The notes under the pieces: model-generated | What the model saw: the letters and a program-made list of their open reading frames with translations, nothing else | The model's database searches: none | Told to the model about the DNA's origin: nothing | Made by a program: the position numbers and the translations under genes | Shown here: piece by piece, positions 1 to 8,702 of the stretch | How the letters are laid out: each line of letters begins with the position of its first letter | How positions within the stretch are numbered: the stretch's first letter is position 1 | From: Subtercola boreus | GTDB taxonomy: Bacteria; Actinomycetota; Actinomycetes; Actinomycetales; Microbacteriaceae | Length of the DNA stretch: 64,000 nt | Assembly: GCF_006716115.1 (NCBI RefSeq) | Contig: NZ_VFOO01000001.1 | Span: 3,658,001-3,722,000 of the forward strand | Reading direction: 5' to 3'

Positions 1-630
1 GTGCCCGTCGCTCACGAAGAACAGCGACACTTCGGGCCCGTCGAGGAACTCCTCGAACAGGATGTCGCCGTGCCCGAGCCACTCGCCGGCGTGCGCCAGA
101 GCCGCCTGTCGGTCGCTCGTGACGAGCACGCCCTTGCCGGCGGCGAGACCGTCGGCCTTCACCACCCAAGGGGCGCCGAACTCGTCGAGGGCGGCCTCGA
201 TCTCGGCGGCGGTGCTGGCACGGAGGGCGCGCCCTGTGGGCACCCCCGCTTCATCCATGATGCGCTTGGCGAACGTCTTGCTGCCCTCGAGGGCGGCGGC
301 CGCGCTCGACGGACCGAACACCGGAATACCGCGGGTGCGGAGAGCGTCGGCGACGCCGGCGACCAGCGGAGCCTCGGGGCCGATCACCACGAACTGGATG
401 TCTCGGGCGATCGCGAAGTTCGCGACGGCCTCGGGGTCGTTCGGGTCGAGGGTGGCGACCTCCACGACGCCCGCGATGCCGGCGTTGCCCGGCGCGACGA
501 TGATCTCGTGCTCTGCGGCAGCCGGCTCCGCGGCAGCCGGCCCTGTGGCGCCCTGCGCGGTGGTCTCCGAGAGCAGCGCGGTGACGATGGCGTGCTCGCG
601 AGCACCGGAACCGAGAACGAGAATCTTCAC
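1..630 (-). CDS. purD: Phosphoribosylamine--glycine ligase (GAR synthetase), 5' part only
   Basis: Ligates glycine to phosphoribosylamine with ATP, an early step of de novo purine synthesis in the cytoplasm. The first 210 codons are present and the gene runs off the left edge. The N-terminus MKILVLGSGAREHA is the PurD signature, followed by the N domain (GNAGIAG, VVIGPEAPLVAG) and the start of the ATP-grasp part (SKTFAKRIM, WVVKADGLAAGKGV). An Ala/Gln-rich stretch at about residues 25-38 makes the first loop longer than usual. The GTG start at 630 follows a -10 box by 6 nt, so the mRNA is probably leaderless. Identity is secure. Confidence 0.95.
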   Translation of the reverse strand, partial: MKILVLGSGAREHAIVTALLSETTAQGATGPAAAEPAAAEHEIIVAPGNAGIAGVVEVATLDPNDPEAVANFAIARDIQFVVIGPEAPLVAGVADALRTRGIPVFGPSSAAAALEGSKTFAKRIMDEAGVPTGRALRASTAAEIEAALDEFGAPWVVKADGLAAGKGVLVTSDRQAALAHAGEWLGHGDILFEEFLDGPEVSLFFVSDGH

Positions 631-636
631 TCGACG

Positions 637-642
637 ATTCTA
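637..642 (-). promoter_or_regulatory. -10 box of purD (leaderless)
   Basis: TAGAAT on the minus strand ends 6 nt before the GTG start of purD. No clear -35 is visible. There is no room for a ribosome binding site between the expected transcription start and the start codon. Confidence 0.6.
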
Positions 643-753
643 GGGCGGCGGGGGTATCCGAAAAGTTTTTGAGAAATCTGCGGAGTTCGCGTAATGGAAC
701 CGGGGGTACGCACTCTCTTACTCATGTGAGGTGCTGTTTGAGGCATCGCACGC

Positions 754-989
754 TCGTGTGGCGGGCGGTATCCCCCCTAGCTGTCCGCCACACGAAAACC
801 GCACGACCGCATCACTCGAGAACCACAGATCGACAACCACAGACTTCGCGCGTCGGGTCGCCGGCTCCCCCCGGCTGCCGCCCGGCGCGCGAACCCAGCT
901 TCGTACGGCCGTTCGCATCCCCCCTGCGTGCGGCCGTACGAACCAACTTCGCGGGGCAGCAGGTCTCCCCCCATCGGCTGCCCCGCGAA
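754..989 (+). ncRNA. 6C RNA-like locus: four hairpins each with a C6 loop
   Basis: Four inverted repeats lie in the 429-nt gap between purD and the sterol-carrier gene. Arms are 754-764/785-795, 845-857/881-893 (one G-U pair), 900-911/931-942 and 948-960/977-989. Every loop carries T followed by exactly six C (C6 at 772-777, 867-872, 919-924, 967-972). Three of the four begin TTCG and end CGAA. The last three repeat about every 50 nt. Established knowledge: the actinobacterial 6C RNA is defined by hairpins, normally two, with runs of at least six C in the loops. A weak promoter candidate is TTGAGA at 669-674 and TAATGG at 692-697 with 17 nt spacing. No U-tract terminator is visible after 989. 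Whether this is one long RNA or two 6C units cannot be decided from sequence. Confidence 0.75.
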
Positions 990-1047
990 CCACCTCCCCT
1001 CGCCGCCAGAGTCCCCAGGCTCCAGCCGTCCGCCTCCGGATGCTCGG

Positions 1048-1053
1048 TAGCCT
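1048..1053 (+). promoter_or_regulatory. -10 box of the sterol-carrier-like gene (leaderless)
   Basis: TAGCCT is followed by 6 nt and then the ATG at 1060. This is the same spacing as for purD and several other genes in the window. Confidence 0.5.
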
Positions 1054-1059
1054 TGTCTC

Positions 1060-1497
1060 ATGGCCCGCGCACGTATCCCCGACGCTGACGGAGTCGCCGC
1101 ACTGGGCGCCGCCCGTGCGGCTGTGGCGACGGTGGTCGACACGGGTGACCGGAACGGGGCAGGCGGCCCGGCCGCCGCCGACCAGGCCGCGCTCGCGGCG
1201 CTGCTTCCCCGGCCGGTGCTCGCGATGGCCGTGCGCTACTCGCTCCAGGTGCTCGCGGAACGCGCCAAGGGCAACACCGTCGAGGTGCGCGTGCCGCCGT
1301 TCGGCGCGATCCAGTGCATCGAAGGCCCGGGCCACACGCGTGGCACTCCGCCGAATGTGGTCGAGATGGATGCTCTGACCTGGGTCGCGCTGGCCACGGG
1401 TGACCTGGCGTGGGAGTCCGGGATCGAGAGCGGGAGCATCCACGCGTCCGGCCAGCGGGCTGACCTCAGAGGGTACGTGCCCGTCGCCCACCTGTGA
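1060..1497 (+). CDS. Sterol-carrier-like family protein (Rv0807-like)
   Basis: This 145-residue protein has the pattern of the actinobacterial 'sterol carrier family protein' group: an Ala-rich N-terminus, a central LLPRPVLAMAVRYSLQVLAERAKGNTVE-type segment split here as RPVLAMAVRYSLQVL and KGNTVEVRVPPFGA, a GPGHTRGTPPNVVE loop and the ending W-(V)-ALATGDL-W. In mycobacteria the homologue lies among purine genes, which agrees with purD next door, but its biochemical role is not established. The ATG at 1060 is leaderless-style. The 6C-type hairpins end 70 nt upstream, so the two could share a control region. Family call is firm, function unknown. Confidence 0.8.
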   Translation: MARARIPDADGVAALGAARAAVATVVDTGDRNGAGGPAAADQAALAALLPRPVLAMAVRYSLQVLAERAKGNTVEVRVPPFGAIQCIEGPGHTRGTPPNVVEMDALTWVALATGDLAWESGIESGSIHASGQRADLRGYVPVAHL

Positions 1498-1536
1498 CGG
1501 TGCGGTGCCGCGCAGCTTCCGGTGGTCGCGGTGGGC

Positions 1537-1542
1537 GACAAT
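1537..1542 (+). promoter_or_regulatory. -10 box of the small membrane protein gene (leaderless)
   Basis: GACAAT is followed by 6 nt and then the GTG at 1549. This spacing is the reason for choosing that start over the in-frame upstream GTG at 1522. Confidence 0.45.
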
Positions 1543-1548
1543 AGAGGG

Positions 1549-1914
1549 GTGAGTGACAACGATCGTGCCCAGTCCGAACCGACGGCCGCCAGTGGCGAGC
1601 CGGTGACCGACGTCGACGGTGTGACGAGTGTGACCAGCACCGACACGGTGACGATCCACCGCTCGCCCCGGTACTACCGGTTCATGATCGCGGGCGGCGT
1701 CGCCGGAGTGATCGTGGCGTTGGTGCTGACGTTCGCGTTCCCGGAGCCTCCCGGGTTCAACCCTGCCCAGATCTTCGGATTCCTCGGAATCCTGTTCGTC
1801 ATCGTCGGGGTCGTCGTCGGTTCCGTCGTGGCCCTGGTCATCGACCGCGTCTCGCGCCGGAACGCCCGCACGATCGACGTGGAGCGTTCTGAGTCGACGG
1901 AGCAAGCCGACTGA
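1549..1914 (+). CDS. Small two-helix membrane protein
   Basis: 121 residues. The first 45 are hydrophilic and Thr/Ser/Asp-rich. Two hydrophobic helices follow, FMIAGGVAGVIVALVLTFAF and a second starting at about IFGFLGILFVIVG, joined by a short PEPPGFNPAQ loop, then a charged tail (DRVSRRNARTIDVERSE). The protein fits a small family that occurs next to the sterol-carrier gene in Microbacteriaceae and is sometimes labelled as a Trk potassium transporter; nothing in the sequence supports potassium transport. The stop codon lies inside the first copy of a 22-bp direct repeat (1900-1921), so the C-terminal end may vary between strains. Confidence 0.75.
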   Translation: MSDNDRAQSEPTAASGEPVTDVDGVTSVTSTDTVTIHRSPRYYRFMIAGGVAGVIVALVLTFAFPEPPGFNPAQIFGFLGILFVIVGVVVGSVVALVIDRVSRRNARTIDVERSESTEQAD

Positions 1915-1974
1915 ACGGAGCTGCCGGCTGGGCTGAGCAAGCCGGCTGGGCTGAGCAAGCCGACTGAACGGAGC
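1900..1974. repeat. 22-bp direct repeat spanning a stop codon
   Basis: An identical 22-mer beginning GAGCAAGCCGACTGAACGG occurs at 1900-1921 and 1953-1974. A partial third copy (GAGCAAGCCGGCTG) lies between them. The first copy contains the TGA of the membrane protein gene, so this looks like a local tandem duplication at a 3' end. Confidence 0.85.
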
Positions 1975-2003
1975 GCAGCGGCTGTGAAGGCGGAGATCCG
2001 CCC

Positions 2004-2270
2004 CTAGGCTCGCTTCTGCTCGTCGCCCGGAATCCAGCCGGCGAGGTGTGAATCGTCGCCAGCCTCGAAATCGTCCGAATCGAAATCGTCAGCGTCGAGG
2101 TCGCTGTCGGCCTCGTCGTCGGTGTCGTACTTGGCGGCCAGGGCCGCGAAGTCGGGTTCGGCGTGTGTGCCCAACTCGCGCTCGAGCGCACTGTAGTTCG
2201 TGTCGGGGCTGAAATACTTCAGCTCGCGCGCCACCTTGGTGTGCTTAGCTTTTTGACGGCCGCGCCCCAT
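2004..2270 (-). CDS. DUF3073 family protein
   Basis: 88 residues. The basic start MGRGRQKAKHTKVARELKYFSP followed by a very acidic Asp/Glu-rich half is the hallmark of DUF3073, a small actinobacterial family of unknown function. I chose the ATG at 2270 rather than the longer frame because the family begins exactly at MGRGRQKAK and an AAAGGTGAG-like binding site lies upstream. The split into a basic head and an acidic tail suggests contact with nucleic acid or protein, but that is inference. The upstream AT-rich stretch at 2320-2350 is the only obvious place for its promoter. Confidence 0.9.
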   Translation of the reverse strand: MGRGRQKAKHTKVARELKYFSPDTNYSALERELGTHAEPDFAALAAKYDTDDEADSDLDADDFDSDDFEAGDDSHLAGWIPGDEQKRA

Positions 2271-2383
2271 GCGTGACCCCCTCACCTTTCGGGCCGGGGG
2301 ATGAACGCCACCCGGATGAGTTGAATACAAGAAAAACTACACGTGAGTTTAGCATGTAGCGACGGGGGTTCTTCTGTGTGCCG

Positions 2384-4579
2384 CTACTCGTCGGCCGCGT
2401 CGCGGGCAGCCTGTCGGCGTGCCTCGCGCGACACCCGCCCGGCCGGTACCGCAACCGGCTCCTGGGCCGAACCCGCGTCACCGACGAGGTCGCCGACGGA
2501 GTGCGCGCCCACGTCGGATCCGCCGACGGAGACCGTTGCCGGCTTCGACGGCGCACCGTCGTGCACCGTGGGGGTGTGCGCGCGCACGATCGGACGCACC
2601 GGGTCACCTCGGCGCTCCTGGCCGGGCACGGGGCGTGAGCGGCGCCCGTAGATGAGTTCGCTCGAGTCGAGCAGCCACGGCACCAGCGAGACCGTGACCC
2701 CGTGCACCAGCATGAGCCGGCGGTTCAGGCGCTTCGCCTTGTGGTTGTGCAGCAGCGACTCCCACCAGTGACCGACGATGTAGATCGGCGTGTAGACGGT
2801 GACGACCTCGGCGCCGTGCGTGAGGCGGTGCTTCTTGATGTAGGCGCAGAGCGGCTCGGCGACATCGCGGTAGGGCGATTCGATGATGTGCAGGGGCACG
2901 GCGATGTTCTGGCCCGCCCAGTCACGCTCGAGCTGGGCGGTCTGTTCCTCGTCGATCGAGATGTGCACCGCTTCGAGGGAGGCGTGCCGCGCCGCGATCG
3001 CGTAGTCGAGCGCCTTCAGCACCGGCTTCTGCATCCGGCCGACCAGCACGATGGCGTGGTCGCCCTTCGCGCCGAACGTGGTGATCGGGTCGACTTCGAT
3101 CTCCTTGTTCACGTCGCGGTAGTAGCGGTTGATGCCGAGCATGAACATGTAGAGGATCGGCATGATCACGAACACGAGCCACGCACCGTGGGTGAATTTC
3201 GTGATGGTCACGACGATCAGCACGACGCCGGTGAGCAGCGCACCGAACGAGTTGATGGTGAGGCTCCGGATGGTCCCAGCCCGGTCGGGAGCACCACTTC
3301 TCAGCAGCTTGATCCAGTGCACGATCATCCCGCTCTGGCCGAGTGTGAACGAGACGAACACGCCGATGATGTAGAGCTGGATGAGCTGGGTGAGGGACGC
3401 CTGGTAGACGAGCAGGATCGCGGTCGCAGCCAGCGCCAGCAGGATCATGCCGTTCGAGAACACCAGGCGGTCTCCGCGGGTGAGCATGGCCTTGGGAGCG
3501 TAGCTGTCTTTCGCGAGCACGGATCCGAGCAGGGGGAAACCGTTGAACGCCGTGTTCGCGGCCAGCAGCAGCACGGCGGCCGTCGCGGCCTGGATGATGA
3601 AGAACGGTATGGAGTTGTTGCCGAACACGGATGCCGCGACCTGCGCCATGAGGCTCCGCTGCGGTGTCGTCTCGCAGTTCGCGAACCCGATCAGGTCGCA
3701 GCTGTTCTCCGCGTAGTGCACCCCGGAGATCAGCGCCAGCGTGATGAGGCCGGCGAACAGCACGATCGCGATGCTGCCCATCAGCACCAGTGTGCGCTGT
3801 GCGTTCTGGATCTTGGGGCGGCGGAACGCGGGAACGCCGTTGGCGATCGCTTCGACGCCGGTGAGGGCCGAGCATCCACTCGAGAACGCCCGGAGCAGCA
3901 GCAGGATGACCGCCACCTGCCCCAGGCCTTCGGCCTTCACCGCGTAGTCCGCCGACTCGGCGACCGGGGCGCCGCCGACCGCTGTGCGGGTGAGCCCGAC
4001 CACGATCATGACGAGCACGCTGCCGACGAAGACGTAGGTCGGGATGGCGAAGGCCTTGCTCGACTCGCGCACCCCGCGGAGGTTGACCGCGGCGAGCAGG
4101 ATCACGAAGAAGATGGCGAGTTCGACGCGGAAACCGTTGAGCTCGGGGATGGCGGAGATGATGTTGTCGACACCACTGGCGACGGAGACGGCGACCGTGA
4201 GCACGTAGTCGACGAGCAGCGCGGAGGCGACGACGAGGCCGGCCTTCTCGCCGAGGTTCTTGTGCGCCACCTCGTAGTCGCCGCCGCCCGAGGGGTAGGC
4301 CTTGACGAGCTGGCGGTAGGAGGCGACCACGACCACCAGGAGCAGCACGACGGCTGCCGCGACCCAGGGGGCGAAGGAGAAGAAGGCGAGCCCGCCGATG
4401 AGCAGGATCATCAGCAGTTCCTGCGGCGCGTACGCCACGCTCGACAGCGGGTCGCTCGCGAAGATCGGCAGTGCCAGACGCTTCGGCAGGAGCTGCCCCT
4501 CGAGCTTGTGGCTGGGCAGCGGTTCCCCGATGATCCAGCGCTTCGCTGACTTGGGTTCGTTGGTCACGAGTGACGACAC
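2384..4579 (-). CDS. APC-superfamily permease with a large cytoplasmic C-terminal domain
   Basis: 731 residues. Residues about 35-500 hold some 12 membrane helices of the amino acid/polyamine/organocation fold, starting at the FASDPLSSVAYAPQELLMIL segment. The rest is a soluble domain containing HAIVLVGRMQKPVLKALDYA and EAVHISIDEEQTAQLERDW, which resembles a universal-stress-protein fold, and a Pro/Arg-rich tail. Proteins of this build are related to KUP-like and amino acid transporters; the substrate cannot be read from the sequence. A GTG at 4579 is used here. An alternative GTG at 4567 would follow a TAGTGT -10 box (4576-4581) by 8 nt and may be the real leaderless start. Confidence 0.85.
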   Translation of the reverse strand: MSSLVTNEPKSAKRWIIGEPLPSHKLEGQLLPKRLALPIFASDPLSSVAYAPQELLMILLIGGLAFFSFAPWVAAAVVLLLVVVVASYRQLVKAYPSGGGDYEVAHKNLGEKAGLVVASALLVDYVLTVAVSVASGVDNIISAIPELNGFRVELAIFFVILLAAVNLRGVRESSKAFAIPTYVFVGSVLVMIVVGLTRTAVGGAPVAESADYAVKAEGLGQVAVILLLLRAFSSGCSALTGVEAIANGVPAFRRPKIQNAQRTLVLMGSIAIVLFAGLITLALISGVHYAENSCDLIGFANCETTPQRSLMAQVAASVFGNNSIPFFIIQAATAAVLLLAANTAFNGFPLLGSVLAKDSYAPKAMLTRGDRLVFSNGMILLALAATAILLVYQASLTQLIQLYIIGVFVSFTLGQSGMIVHWIKLLRSGAPDRAGTIRSLTINSFGALLTGVVLIVVTITKFTHGAWLVFVIMPILYMFMLGINRYYRDVNKEIEVDPITTFGAKGDHAIVLVGRMQKPVLKALDYAIAARHASLEAVHISIDEEQTAQLERDWAGQNIAVPLHIIESPYRDVAEPLCAYIKKHRLTHGAEVVTVYTPIYIVGHWWESLLHNHKAKRLNRRLMLVHGVTVSLVPWLLDSSELIYGRRSRPVPGQERRGDPVRPIVRAHTPTVHDGAPSKPATVSVGGSDVGAHSVGDLVGDAGSAQEPVAVPAGRVSREARRQAARDAADE

Positions 4580-4621
4580 TACACCTCAGAAACGGCGACT
4601 CAAACTGCCCGGGAGCCGCAT

Positions 4622-5788
4622 TTATTCCCGCTTCGCAACGATCTCTGGCCCGATTTTGCCGACCGCAGACGCGCGGTGGCCTGCCCGCACCTCCAGCGCC
4701 TGCCGGGCATCCTCGAAGAGCGGGTCGTAGAACGCCGAACGGTAGGCGGCGGTGGTGGTGGCCGAGATGAGGAAGTTGAGCGACGAGACGCAGCTCAGGA
4801 ACACCGCCGTCTTGACGAGCGCGGCATCGACGGGAAGGCGGATGCCGGCCAGCTCGAGCGGCTCCCGCCCCGGCCCGAGCCAGCTGTCGAGCAGGCCTCC
4901 GCTGAACGCGATCTGGCCGAGCGCGGTGAGGAAGAGACAGACCAGGCCGGAGAAGATGGCCACCTGGAAGCCCTGCGCGAGCACGAGCACGGTGGTCACG
5001 TTGAGGTGTTCGAGGCGACTGAGCGGTGGGCCCGTGTTCTCGAGCCCGACCGTCTCCCGGCGGGTGACGGGAACGATGAAGAAGAGGCCGAGCGCCACGA
5101 AGAACGCCACGACGCCGGCCAGGCGCTCCGTCGACATCGCATTCGTCACCTCCCAGAGCGTGCGGGAGAAGAACGACACCACCACGACGAGCATGAGGAG
5201 GGGCAGGGCGCGGGTCGTCAGCTCGCCGAGCGCCCTCAGCTGCCGGATCGCCGACCGCAGGGACCAGCTCGCGAGCGACCCGAGCCCGAGCCCGGTGGCT
5301 GTGAGAGCGAGTGCGGCGGTGCCGGCGGCGCGTACGGTGCCGAGCAGGGCTCCCGTGCTCTCCAGCGGGCTGCTGCCGTCTGCTAGTGGATGCCCGGCGA
5401 GCCACGGGGCGACCACGACGTAGTACGCGAGAAGCATCCAGCCGGCCACGGTCATCCCGCGCGGCGAGGAGCTGAGCCAGGCGCTGGAACACAGGAACGC
5501 AAGCGCCGGGGCGAGGAACAGCACGACGAGCCCGAAGCCGGTGAGCACGAGCAGCACGAAGCCGGCGACGGGAGCACCGCTGTCGAGGCTGATTCTGGTG
5601 TGGTCGACCATCCAGCCCGCAAGATCGTACGAGCTCAGCAGCGTGATGAACGGCGCCGTGCGGGCGACCAGCAGCAGAGCGCGCTGCCCCGGTGCCACGA
5701 ACCACGGCAGGCCGCGGGAGCGCAGCCAGCGCTCGGCCTCACCGTCGCCCCCGTGCTCGGGCTCCGCCCGCGATGGATCTGTGAGCAT
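4622..5788 (-). CDS. Polytopic membrane protein of unknown function
   Basis: 388 residues with about eight hydrophobic segments, for example APFITLLSSYDLAGWMV, GFVLLVLTGFGLVVLFLAPA, LLMLVVVVSFFSRTLW and LAGVVAFFVALGLFFIVPV. The N-terminus is soluble and charged. I do not recognise the family. The frame stays open much further upstream, but the ATG at 5788 is chosen because TATCGT (5795-5800) precedes it by 6 nt, and the region beyond belongs to the divergent surface-protein gene. It lies 42 nt from the APC permease, which has its own leaderless-style -10 box. Confidence 0.7.
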   Translation of the reverse strand: MLTDPSRAEPEHGGDGEAERWLRSRGLPWFVAPGQRALLLVARTAPFITLLSSYDLAGWMVDHTRISLDSGAPVAGFVLLVLTGFGLVVLFLAPALAFLCSSAWLSSSPRGMTVAGWMLLAYYVVVAPWLAGHPLADGSSPLESTGALLGTVRAAGTAALALTATGLGLGSLASWSLRSAIRQLRALGELTTRALPLLMLVVVVSFFSRTLWEVTNAMSTERLAGVVAFFVALGLFFIVPVTRRETVGLENTGPPLSRLEHLNVTTVLVLAQGFQVAIFSGLVCLFLTALGQIAFSGGLLDSWLGPGREPLELAGIRLPVDAALVKTAVFLSCVSSLNFLISATTTAAYRSAFYDPLFEDARQALEVRAGHRASAVGKIGPEIVAKRE

Positions 5789-5794
5789 GACGTG

Positions 5795-5800
5795 ACGATA
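5795..5800 (-). promoter_or_regulatory. -10 box of the 5788 membrane protein gene (leaderless)
   Basis: TATCGT on the minus strand, 6 nt before the ATG at 5788. The 36-nt gap is shared with the divergent gene at 5825, which instead has a GGAGG ribosome binding site directly before its ATG. Confidence 0.5.
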
Positions 5801-5824
5801 CCTCAAATATGATAGAAATGGAGG

Positions 5825-7051
5825 ATGTCTCGTCTCTCCGTCACCAACCCATTCCCACTCGGTCTTCTCCGTTCGCGCCCGCTCGGGCGTCTCGCAGCAG
5901 CAGGAGGCCTGATCCTCGTCCTCGTGGGAGGGCCGGCAAACGGGGCGCTTGCCTCTGGAGTGAGCCAGATGATTCCCGCAGCGGCTCACGTCCACTCGGT
6001 GATACCCACCATCTCGCCAGCTACGCTGCAGACCGCTGTCATCGGGCTGGGCTATCTCGACCAAGTGACTGCCAACGGAACTGCGCCCCTCAATTTTCGA
6101 ACGTTCGACGCCCTCCCGCCCGGTCTCTCGCTCCAGTCGAGCGGCGTCATTCAAGGCACACCGCTGCCCACGGCTCTGCGTTCCGTCACGATCAACGTCG
6201 AAGTGTTCAATGCTGACGGCTCGGCGACGGCGCAGGTCACCATCCCGGTCAGGCCAGCCATCGGTCCGACCCTCACGTCGACGACCCTGCCGCCGGCCTC
6301 GATCGGAACTCTCTACTCAGAGAAGATCGCGCGCACCGGAGACGGGCGGATCGATTTCACGTCCGCGAGTCCGCTTCCGCCGGGCCTTGACCTCGATCTC
6401 GACGGAACCATCCACGGGGTCCCCACTGCGACCACCTCTTCTGCTTTCGATGTCACCGTGCAGGCAGTCAGCTTCCACGGGTTCGGGAGGGCCACTGCTG
6501 TGTTCACGATTCCCATCGCCAACCCACTGCGCGCCCCGGTGTTCACCTCTGGTTCGCCGATGGCAGGGGTCGTTGGTGCACCGTACTCGTTCGCGCCCTC
6601 CGCGACAGGAGAGCCAGCGCCGACATATTCGATCAGCTCAGGAAGACTGCCTTCAGGACTGCAGATCGATTCGGTGTCGGGGCTGATCTCCGGAACGCCG
6701 CTGGAGGCGCTGACCGCGAGATTCTCTGTTTCCGCGACGAATGCCGCTGGCAGCGCCGCGGCTGAACTCTCGATCACCATCACGGCTGCCGCAACGACAC
6801 CCCCGACAACGGGAGCGACCCCGCCCGCGACGCTCACTCCGACCCCCGGGTCTTCGGGTGTTGGCGGAACGGCCGCCGGCGTTGCGGGCGAGGGCTCCTC
6901 GCGAGGGACGCGAGGCACGGAACTGGCAGAGACCGGTCTCTCCGTGCTGGGAGTCGTCGGGGGCGCTGCTGCTGCGGCCCTGCTGCTGGCAGCCCTGGGT
7001 GGCCTCCTGCTCGCAGCCTCGGCCCGCCGGAGCGCTCGCCGAGGAGCGTGA
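5825..7051 (+). CDS. Secreted Ig-like (putative Ig / He_PIG) wall-anchored protein with LAETG signal
   Basis: 408 residues. A basic start and hydrophobic helix (AAAGGLILVLVGGPANGALA) form a signal peptide. Three cadherin/Ig-like units follow, each with the LPPGLSL or LPSGLQ - SGVIQGTP pattern typical of putative Ig modules. A Thr/Pro-rich spacer leads to LAETG, a hydrophobic helix and an Arg-rich tail: a class E-type sortase signal. It should be displayed on the cell wall, probably for adhesion or structure. Codon use is visibly less GC-biased than in the neighbours. No sortase gene is present in the window. Start: GGAGG immediately upstream of the ATG. Confidence 0.85.
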   Translation: MSRLSVTNPFPLGLLRSRPLGRLAAAGGLILVLVGGPANGALASGVSQMIPAAAHVHSVIPTISPATLQTAVIGLGYLDQVTANGTAPLNFRTFDALPPGLSLQSSGVIQGTPLPTALRSVTINVEVFNADGSATAQVTIPVRPAIGPTLTSTTLPPASIGTLYSEKIARTGDGRIDFTSASPLPPGLDLDLDGTIHGVPTATTSSAFDVTVQAVSFHGFGRATAVFTIPIANPLRAPVFTSGSPMAGVVGAPYSFAPSATGEPAPTYSISSGRLPSGLQIDSVSGLISGTPLEALTARFSVSATNAAGSAAAELSITITAAATTPPTTGATPPATLTPTPGSSGVGGTAAGVAGEGSSRGTRGTELAETGLSVLGVVGGAAAAALLLAALGGLLLAASARRSARRGA

Positions 7052-7080
7052 CGTTCTACGCTCACCGGTGGCGGCAGAAG

Positions 7081-7116
7081 AAAGAGGCGGGCACCCGAAG
7101 GGGTACCCGCCTCTTT
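7081..7116. terminator. Bidirectional terminator between the surface protein gene and glpK
   Basis: A 16-bp stem with one mismatch (AAAGAGGCGGGCACCC / GGGTACCCGCCTCTTT) and a 4-nt loop. It is flanked by A on one side and T on the other, so it can stop transcription from both convergent genes. Confidence 0.9.
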
Positions 7117-7143
7117 TCCATCCGTCAGACGACGGGAGCGAAT

Positions 7144-8664
7144 TTATTCGCGGACGTCTTCGTCGACCCAGTCCATCGACTTCGTGACGGCCTTCTTCCA
7201 GTTGCGGTAGAGGCGAGCGCGCTCGTCCTCGTCCATGTTGGGCTCCCAGCGCTTGTCTTCGAGCCAGTTGGCACGGAGGTCGTCGAGGTTGGCCCAGAAG
7301 CCGGTCGCAAGACCAGCGGCGTAGGCGGCACCGAGCGCGGTGGTCTCGGCAACGACCGGGCGAACCACGGGCACGCCGAGGATGTCGGCCTGGAACTGCA
7401 GCAGAGTGTCGTTCTGCGTGGCACCGCCGTCGACCTTGAGCTCGGTCAGCGGAACACCGGAGTCGGCGTTGACAGCGTCGATGACCTCTTTGGTCTGGAA
7501 CGCGATCGCTTCGAGCGCGGCCCGGGCGATGTGGCCCTTGTTGACATACCGCGTGAGGCCCACGAGGGCACCACGGGCATCCGACCGCCAGTACGGAGCG
7601 AACAGGCCGGAGAACGCCGGAACGAAGTACGCGCCACCGTTGTCGTCGACCGTCTTCGCCAACGTTTCGACCTCAGGGGCCGAGCTGATGATGCCGAGGT
7701 TGTCGCGCAGCCACTGCACGAGCGAACCCGTGACAGCGATCGAGCCTTCGAGCGCGTAGTGCGTCTCGCCGTCGCCCAGCTTGTAGCCGATCGTCGTCAG
7801 CAGGCCGTTCTCGCTCTTCACGATCTCGGTGTCCGTGTTGAAGATGATGAAGTTGCCGGTGCCGTAGGTGTTCTTCGCCTCACCCTTGTCGTAGGCGGCC
7901 TGGCCGAACGTGGCAGCCTGCTGGTCGCCGAGGATGCCCGCGATGGGCACCTCGCGCAGCAGCGAGTTGTCACTGGCCGTGCCGTAGACCTCGGAGGAGC
8001 TCTTGACGGTCGGCAGCATCGACTTCGGCACACCGAAGTCGGCGAGGATGTCGTCGCGCCACTCCAGGGTCTTGAGGTCGAGGAACATGGTGCGGGAGGC
8101 GTTGGTCACGTCGGTGACGTGGACGCCGCCGTTGACGCCGCCGGTCAGGTTCCAGAGAACCCAGGTGTCGGTCGTGCCGAAGATGAGATCGCCGGCTTCG
8201 GCGCGCTCGCGGGCTCCGTCGACGTTCTCGAGGATCCAGACGATCTTCGTGCCGGCGAAGTAGGTCGAGAGCGGCAGGCCCACGATGTCCTTGTACTTCT
8301 CGACGCCGTCGGAGCCGGCGAGCCGGTCGACGATGGACTGCGTACGCGTGTCCTGCCAGACGATGGCGTTGTACACGGGCTCGCCGGTGTTCTTGTCCCA
8401 CACCACAGCGGTCTCGCGCTGGTTGGTGATACCGATCGACACGATGTCGTGGCGGGTCAGGTTGGCCTTCGAGAGAGCCTGGCCGATGACCTCACGGACG
8501 TTGTCCCAGATCTCCTTGGGGTTGTGCTCGACCCAGCCCGCCTTCGGGAAGATCTGCTCGTGCTCCTTCTGGCCCGTCGAGACGATTCCACCCTCGTGGT
8601 TGAAGATGATGGCGCGCGACGAGGTGGTTCCCTGGTCGATGGCGATGACGTACTGCTCGCTCAT
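7144..8664 (-). CDS. glpK: Glycerol kinase
   Basis: Phosphorylates glycerol to sn-glycerol 3-phosphate with ATP. At 506 residues it has normal family length. The FGGY-kinase signatures are clear: [14 protein letters not shown] at the N-terminus, [19 protein letters not shown], and the C-terminal [11 protein letters not shown] motif. An AAAGGAG ribosome binding site precedes the ATG. It lies 38 nt behind glpF and surely shares its transcript. It converts the glycerol imported by GlpF into the substrate of GlpD, so the three genes make a complete uptake and oxidation route. Confidence 0.97.
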   Translation of the reverse strand: MSEQYVIAIDQGTTSSRAIIFNHEGGIVSTGQKEHEQIFPKAGWVEHNPKEIWDNVREVIGQALSKANLTRHDIVSIGITNQRETAVVWDKNTGEPVYNAIVWQDTRTQSIVDRLAGSDGVEKYKDIVGLPLSTYFAGTKIVWILENVDGARERAEAGDLIFGTTDTWVLWNLTGGVNGGVHVTDVTNASRTMFLDLKTLEWRDDILADFGVPKSMLPTVKSSSEVYGTASDNSLLREVPIAGILGDQQAATFGQAAYDKGEAKNTYGTGNFIIFNTDTEIVKSENGLLTTIGYKLGDGETHYALEGSIAVTGSLVQWLRDNLGIISSAPEVETLAKTVDDNGGAYFVPAFSGLFAPYWRSDARGALVGLTRYVNKGHIARAALEAIAFQTKEVIDAVNADSGVPLTELKVDGGATQNDTLLQFQADILGVPVVRPVVAETTALGAAYAAGLATGFWANLDDLRANWLEDKRWEPNMDEDERARLYRNWKKAVTKSMDWVDEDVRE

Positions 8665-8702
8665 TGAATACTCCTTTGTAGTTTCTTAGGTTCCGGGATG
8701 CG

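Noticed and set aside
1-672. Plus-strand open frame of 223 codons over purD
   Set aside because: It is the antisense shadow of purD; the minus strand has the clear PurD signature and family order of motifs.
754-989. The four hairpins as factor-independent terminators of purD or an upstream gene
   Set aside because: purD is transcribed away from them, no gene on the plus strand ends before them, no U-tracts follow, and the identical C6 loops argue for a specific RNA.
4622-6154. Longer start for the 4622-5788 membrane protein
   Set aside because: The additional 122 codons are antisense to the surface-protein gene and hydrophilic without pattern, while a -10 box fits the ATG at 5788.
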